64,000 nt of DNA from Boswellia sacra (lineage: Eukaryota > Streptophyta > Magnoliopsida > Sapindales > Burseraceae), in NCBI GenBank assembly GCA_013180625.2, contig SNVD02006322.1, positions 1-64,000 on the forward strand, in the 5' to 3' direction. Positions 59,361-64,000 of this stretch are shown here, piece after piece. The notes under the pieces were generated by a model that saw nothing but the letters and a program-made list of their open reading frames with translations, did not search any database and had not been told where the DNA came from. The first letter of the stretch is position 1, and the number at the start of each line of letters is the position of its first letter. The position numbers and the translations under genes were made by a program.

Positions 59361-60744
59361 GAATTCAAAGGCTGATAGTTTAGCAAGAATTGCCTATGGG
59401 GTAGACCCGCTTCTACCAATTGTCTCTCATATGCTCATCCTAGAGTCTCCCAGTATATCAAAGTATGAACTTTCACCAGAAAGAACAATGGTTATAAATG
59501 ATAGTCTGTGCTGGATAGACCCTATCATTAAATTCCTCGTGACAAGGGAACTCCCAACTGACAGAAAGGAGGCAATCAGGGTAAGGGGGAGAGCATCAAG
59601 GTATACCATGGTTAATGGAGTTCTCTACAAAAGAGGGTTCAGCCTTCCTCTTTTGAAATGTCTTCGCCCAGGAGAAGCTAATTATGTCCTTAGAGAAATC
59701 CACGAAGGAATATGTGGTAACCATTCTGGTGGTCGATCTCTAGCTTATAAATGTATCAGGCAAGGATACTACTGGCCGACCATGAAAAAGGATGCTAAGG
59801 CATTTTCAACTAAGTGCGACAAGTGCCAAAAATGTGCCAATATTCCAAGGAAAGCTCTTGAGAACATGACACCGATGGTAGCCCCATGGCCATTCGCCTA
59901 ATGGGGACTAGACATTATTGGACCTATTCCAATGGGTAAAAGACATGTTAAATATGTTATTGTTGCTATTGATTATTTCACTAAGTGGGTGGAAGCTGAA
60001 CCCCTCGCATCAATTACTGAAAAGAAGACCACAGACTTTGTAAAGAGGTCAATTGCTATAGGTTTGGTATCCCTCACACTATCATTACAGACAATGGCAA
60101 GCAATTCGATAACTCAAACTTTAGAAACTTCTGTAAGGAGTTGAACATCTCTTTATGCTTTTCCTCTCCAGCTCACCCTCAGGCAAACGGTCAGGTGGAG
60201 CCTGTTAATAAAACTATTAAACACTTCCTCAAGACTAAATTAGATGCTAGGAAAGGTGCATGGCTAGAGGAACTTCCACAAGTACTTTGAGCATACCAAA
60301 CCGCTACCCGCATAACAACAGGGGCAACCCCATACTCTTTGGCATTTGGCTCAGAAGCAGTTGTTCCTATTGAGATTGGTCTTCCATCACCTCGTACTGA
60401 GGGATATAGTGAAGAACTTAATCATGAAGCCCTTCAACTCAACTTGGATCTTATTGAGGAGGAAAGAGATCTCACCAGTATAAAAGTTACTGCTTACTAA
60501 GAGAGGGTTGCTCGACATTTTAACTCTAAGGTTAAGCGCCGATCTTTCCAGGAGGGAGATCTTGTTTTGAGGCAAGTAGTACAAAACACTCGAGATCCCA
60601 CTGATAGAGCATTGGGGCCTAACTGGGAGGGTCCTTATCAAGTCAAAGCAGTCATCCAGCCAGGCACCTATAGACTGGTCACCATGGATGGGAGGTTACT
60701 TCGTCATCCATGGAATGTTTAGCACTTAAAGAAGTATTATCCAT
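59281..60744 (+). pseudogene. gypsy integrase
   Basis: The zinc-binding domain has GICGNHSGGRSLAYKCIRQG and CDKCQKCAN (HHCC pattern, about 59715-59840). The core has WGLDIIGPIP (first Asp, about 59903), ITDNGKQFD (second Asp, about 60083) and HPQANGQVEPVNK (Glu, about 60174). The C-terminal part VLRQVVQNTRDPTDRALGPN and NWEGPYQVKAV is the usual gypsy integrase tail, ending near KKYYP at 60744. TAA, TGA and TAG codons at about 59900, 60287, 60498 and 60719 stand at positions where relatives have Gln or Trp. One frameshift lies near 60060. Confidence 0.85.
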
Positions 60745-61116
60745 AAACTCTTTATATATGTAATAACTCCCTCTAGGATTATCAATATGTACATGAAAAG
60801 ATTATCAATAAAGTATTCGATTGATCTGATTATAATTTGTTCATCCTTGAAGCTCATCTATGATCAAGTTACAAGCATGCAGAGAAGATGAAAGGAGCAA
60901 AAGAGTACAACACTAGAAAAAGTTTTAAGAGTTCTTATTATTTCAAAATTGGCAGAAGGTTGCCACCCATATAGTCGAAGTAAGGACAAATCATCACTTA
61001 TAGCATTCAACTAAAACAAAAACAATGAAAGATAAAGTCAAGGCTTAGAAAACCGTCTTAATATGATTATTTCATATAAATAAGCATCTGCCTAGTTGAA
61101 AGAACTCTGACTACTT
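60745..61116. other. Spacer between pol and the antisense gene
   Basis: Non-coding AT-rich sequence after the integrase stop. Convergent transcription (pol on plus, antisense gene on minus) would meet here. Confidence 0.5.
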
Positions 61117-63359
61117 CTAAGAAGTGGCCTCATCATCTCCCTCTTCATCTAAAGATGATAAGGTAGAGTCTCCTTGCTTGGCTTCCCAGGCTGTTGTATC
61201 CAATGTTGACTCATAATCCTCATCTTTTAGTATAAATCGATGGAATTCTTTAGGATCAGAGTTTGCTGTCGGGATAGAATCTACCACCAAGTTTAACTCT
61301 TCAGCTATGGGAGACTTATCAATCTCTGGGTAGCAATCATGGAACCATTTGCACACACCATTGACCTCGTCAATATAAGAATGTTCCATAGCTTGCTGGT
61401 AAATACGACCCCTACTCAAGTGAGCAATTGCCTTCTCAATTCTATTTTGCTTAGTAACAGTCCTCTCCCGAAGTTCTTGACTAAGATCATTTGCTTTTTT
61501 TGCTGGATAGCTGCCTCATTCTTAGCCTCAGACAAGTCCGCTTTCATTTTGCCCATCTGTTCTTTCATCTCTCCTATCTTTCTCTTTGTTTCAGTTAAAT
61601 TGTCAAGACATACTTGATGCTTCCCTTTCCAATCTGAAACCTTAGAAGTAAGATGATTGACCTCCTTTAAAAGATTGGTATTAGTAGACTCTCCTTGAGC
61701 TAGGGGTCCTGTCGCCTACAAAAAGAAAGATATAGAAAGGAAAACAGATGAGACACATCTTTTAAAAGGTTAAAAAAAAAAAAGTTAGTGGAACCCAACC
61801 TGAAGTATGATGGCAATCCCGACAGCGATTGCATCAAAATATGTAAGTTTTACACTCTCAGAAAAGACATTGGTGGGCATGAAACGTGCAGCACTTTGAG
61901 ACAATTCACGAAGGTAGTCTCCGTATGTCAAGCCACTTTGAAAACTCGCACTATCAAAGGTAAAACGCCTAGGTAGCTGAGAGGTTGGGGGCAACTTGCT
62001 TCCAGTGGACTTTGAGAACGTTGCTTTGACCATAGGCTTAATGGAGACAGACTTATCAGGCACAGACTTGTCTATAGGATTTTTCTTACAATCATTGGCT
62101 TTCCTCTTTAAAGGTCCAGGAGTTTGAGGACTTCCACTTCGCTTCTTCTTGGAAGGACCAGGCCTGTCATTCTCAAAGGGTCTAAGAGGCATCTTGGCTT
62201 CAAGTTAGGCTAACTGCTTCTTGTTAGGATGTAAAGGAAATAGGCCTGCACAGAGATACGACTGGTAAGAAATCAAACATATGCTAAATTAAATGAAGTA
62301 ATTTCAGAAAGCAATCATCAAGGTTACCTTCTAGGGGGTATTGGAGGTGACAAGCCGAGGCGGATCAGTTGCTCCCGATCAATGAGATCATTCACGTTCT
62401 TTGAATTAATGGGTAGCTTGAGTACCTCTTGCAAGTCACTTTTTTCTTTTTGAGATAAAATCGGGCATTTGGTCCAGGGAGCTAAAAAAAAAAAAGAGTC
62501 AATTGATTAGAATTTTCATAATGAAAATAGAGATGATATCGTTATAATGAGGTACCATAAAAACCAAAACGCCTTCTAATCCTCAACTGCTCGCCCTTTG
62601 GATACTTCCAACTGCCACCACACCAAAATTGTTTAAATTTCCATTCTTTCACATGGGAGGGAATGCCAAAGAGGAGGTTAGGGTCATCCGTCTTCCCTCG
62701 TTGGGATATGTAATAATAACTTATCCTCTCTCCATTGGGTTGGTGAATGGCAAAAATATACTTAACATGGTTGGTGGTAGGATCACCCAGACCTGCGCTT
62801 CTGAACAAACTTTGAAATGCTATTGGAAGTCTCCATCCGTTGGCCGACAATTGGGTAGGGGCAATGCCTATAGCATCGAGCATTCGTCGAACGTAATTAT
62901 CAAAAGGCACCTGGACACCAGCTCTTAGTAATTCCAAGCTTAATCCAATGACACCTCGTAGTGGCTTGCTCTATCGATCACCTTTTCTTGGAAGAAACAG
63001 GGTGACTAAATCTGGGATAAGGAAATGGCTCTATATATTTTTAATCGGTCACCCTGTAGTTTATTATCAATATGGTCAGCCTCCCACCAGTGTTCAACTT
63101 CAGGATCACTATCTGAGGTAGCAGAGGATGACCAGTCACTCTCCCCCTCAATATCTACCACGTTGTGGTTGACAGAATTATGCCTTAGCTCACGATCTTG
63201 ACCAAAAAAGTTTTGATAAAACTCGTTAACCTCCCTACGGTTAGTCGCAGGATCCTTATTCCTTGTCAACTGGGTTTGATGACTTGGTTCCCCTCGTAGC
63301 ACTGTAACAGTCTTAATTCTAGCCATCTGCACAATTAAAGAGGAGTCATTAGTCATCAA
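61117..63359 (-). pseudogene. Antisense multi-exon gene of the Tat element (gypsy-type transposon domain)
   Basis: On the strand opposite pol, exons run from 63359 down to 61117. Exon 1 (63359-63006) is polar and acidic. Exon 2 (about 63000-62556) holds LPRKGDR, then GIAPTQLSANGWRLPIAF, which resembles the putative gypsy-type transposon domain (PF04195). Exon 3 (62481-62328), exon 4 (62245-61800, with MPLRPFEND and a basic linker) and exon 5 (61715-61117, coiled coil with TKRKIGEMKEQMGKMKADLS) follow. Introns have GT and polypyrimidine-AG borders, and exons 2 and 3 join in frame. Damage: a frameshift and a TAG at the start of exon 2, a TAA before MPLRPF and a one-base shift in an A-run in exon 5. 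Tat elements are known to carry antisense ORFs of unknown function. Confidence 0.75.
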
Positions 63360-64000
63360 ACCAAGTCTACTAAGGAAGGGAGGAGATGAGAGAAAGGAAA
63401 TGTCAGGGGACTACGTTGAAAACTTTTTAAAATAGCTCTTGAAAAACTATTTTCCACCCCTGAAAAATATCAAGTTAGTCCTTGACCAAAAATATCAAGC
63501 TGGTCCTTGATTAAAAAAAAAAAAAAGCTACATGCGTAGTGAACTTTGAAAGTTTTTAGAAGTTTTAATATAACCCTTGGAGATTTTCTTTTTAGTACAC
63601 AAGATTTGGAATTATGCTAAAATACCCCTTCATTTTGAATTAAAATATGTAAATGGGTGGACGTGCATGCTCGCCCTTCATTCCTTGCATGCTCGCCCAT
63701 TGAGTGCTCGCCACTTGCCCTTCGTATGCTCGCCCTTCGCCCCTTGTGTGCTCGCCTTTCTCTCATTGCACGCTCAACACTCACTACTCAACCCATTTTT
63801 CTCACTGCTCATCCAGCGACTTTCCTTCTCATCTTCCTCACGCAGCGCACACGCTTTCACACTCCCCTAGCTGAAGAGACACACATTCTGGAAGCCCTTC
63901 CAATTGCTTCTCATGTTTCTAGTCTCCCTTATGCTCTTTCACACCTAGCGTCACTCTAACTTACTTGTAATTTAAAACAACCACTATCTCCACCATGTCT
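63360..64000. other. Upstream region of the antisense gene, toward the 3' LTR
   Basis: Contains a short repeated motif near 63420-63510 (two copies of AAAAATATCAAG-TGGTCCTTGA) and a CT-rich stretch at about 63660-63960 with repeats of TGCTCGCC (at least five). No coding region is supported. The CT-rich part could serve as promoter of the antisense gene, but this is inference. Confidence 0.4.

Larger units (their letters stand above)
54455..64000 (+). mobile_element. Ty3/gypsy element, Tat lineage (3' end outside window)
   Basis: Plus-strand order: LTR, primer-binding site, gag, protease, reverse transcriptase, RNase H, a second archaeal-type RNase H, integrase, then a long region with an antisense gene. 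Dual RNase H and an extra ORF downstream of pol are features of the plant Tat lineage. Many stops and some frameshifts show it is not autonomous now. No 3' LTR was found before 64000. Confidence 0.85.

Noticed and set aside
1..64000. CRISPR arrays, bacterial operons, rRNA or tRNA genes
   Set aside because: No regularly spaced identical repeats of CRISPR type and no rRNA or tRNA genes were seen; the DNA is plant nuclear.

Overview
This is plant nuclear DNA, almost certainly from a eudicot. It is AT-rich, has GT-AG introns, and carries an RPS5-type CC-NBS-LRR gene, En/Spm (CACTA) transposons, and plant copia (Sirevirus-like) and Tat-lineage gypsy retrotransposons. The species cannot be named from the sequence. 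Nearly all of the window is nested transposable elements. I see one near-complete resident gene, a disease-resistance (NLR) gene at 41908-44525, and it is broken by one frameshift.

Layout. (1) 1-10457: a tandem LTR-internal-LTR-internal-LTR array of a Sirevirus-like copia element. Both internal regions have lost reverse transcriptase and RNase H at the same junction, and they share an older gag frameshift. The last LTR contains a laboratory sequence, a Nextera mate-pair junction adapter at 10044-10081, so that stretch of the assembly is unreliable. (2) 10458-11071 and 33003-33700: the tail and LTR of a third copia element, split by a 21.9-kb CACTA element (11072-33002) with a perfect 3-bp target duplication. 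The CACTA element carries decayed TNP1-like and TNP2-like genes on the minus strand, a LINE fragment, a histidyl-tRNA synthetase exon and an unidentified mini-exon. Nested in it is a second CACTA element (24314-31490) that carries exons of two host genes, a DEAD-box helicase (RH51/HAS1 type) and a RadA-like DNA repair ATPase. (3) 34451-40998: a hAT-like non-autonomous element with a CACTA element (34766-40736) inside. That CACTA element carries exons of a SIN3-like co-repressor and an ABI-like (SCAR/WAVE complex) protein. (4) 41004-53700: the NLR gene, a CACTA end, a truncated minus-strand copia element, and a partial duplicate of the NLR 3' end. (5) 54455 to the window end: a Tat-lineage gypsy element with dual RNase H and a multi-exon antisense gene downstream of pol; its 3' LTR lies outside the window.

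The main theme is gene capture. Fragments of at least five unrelated host genes, most still bounded by recognisable splice sites, lie inside CACTA elements. The RadA exons are the best preserved: five exons with no stops and intact GT-AG borders, placed to splice with helicase exons on the same strand. The Tat antisense gene and the RT-less Sirevirus derivative are the other two points worth a second look. All identifications come from reading translations and motifs; no database search was run.
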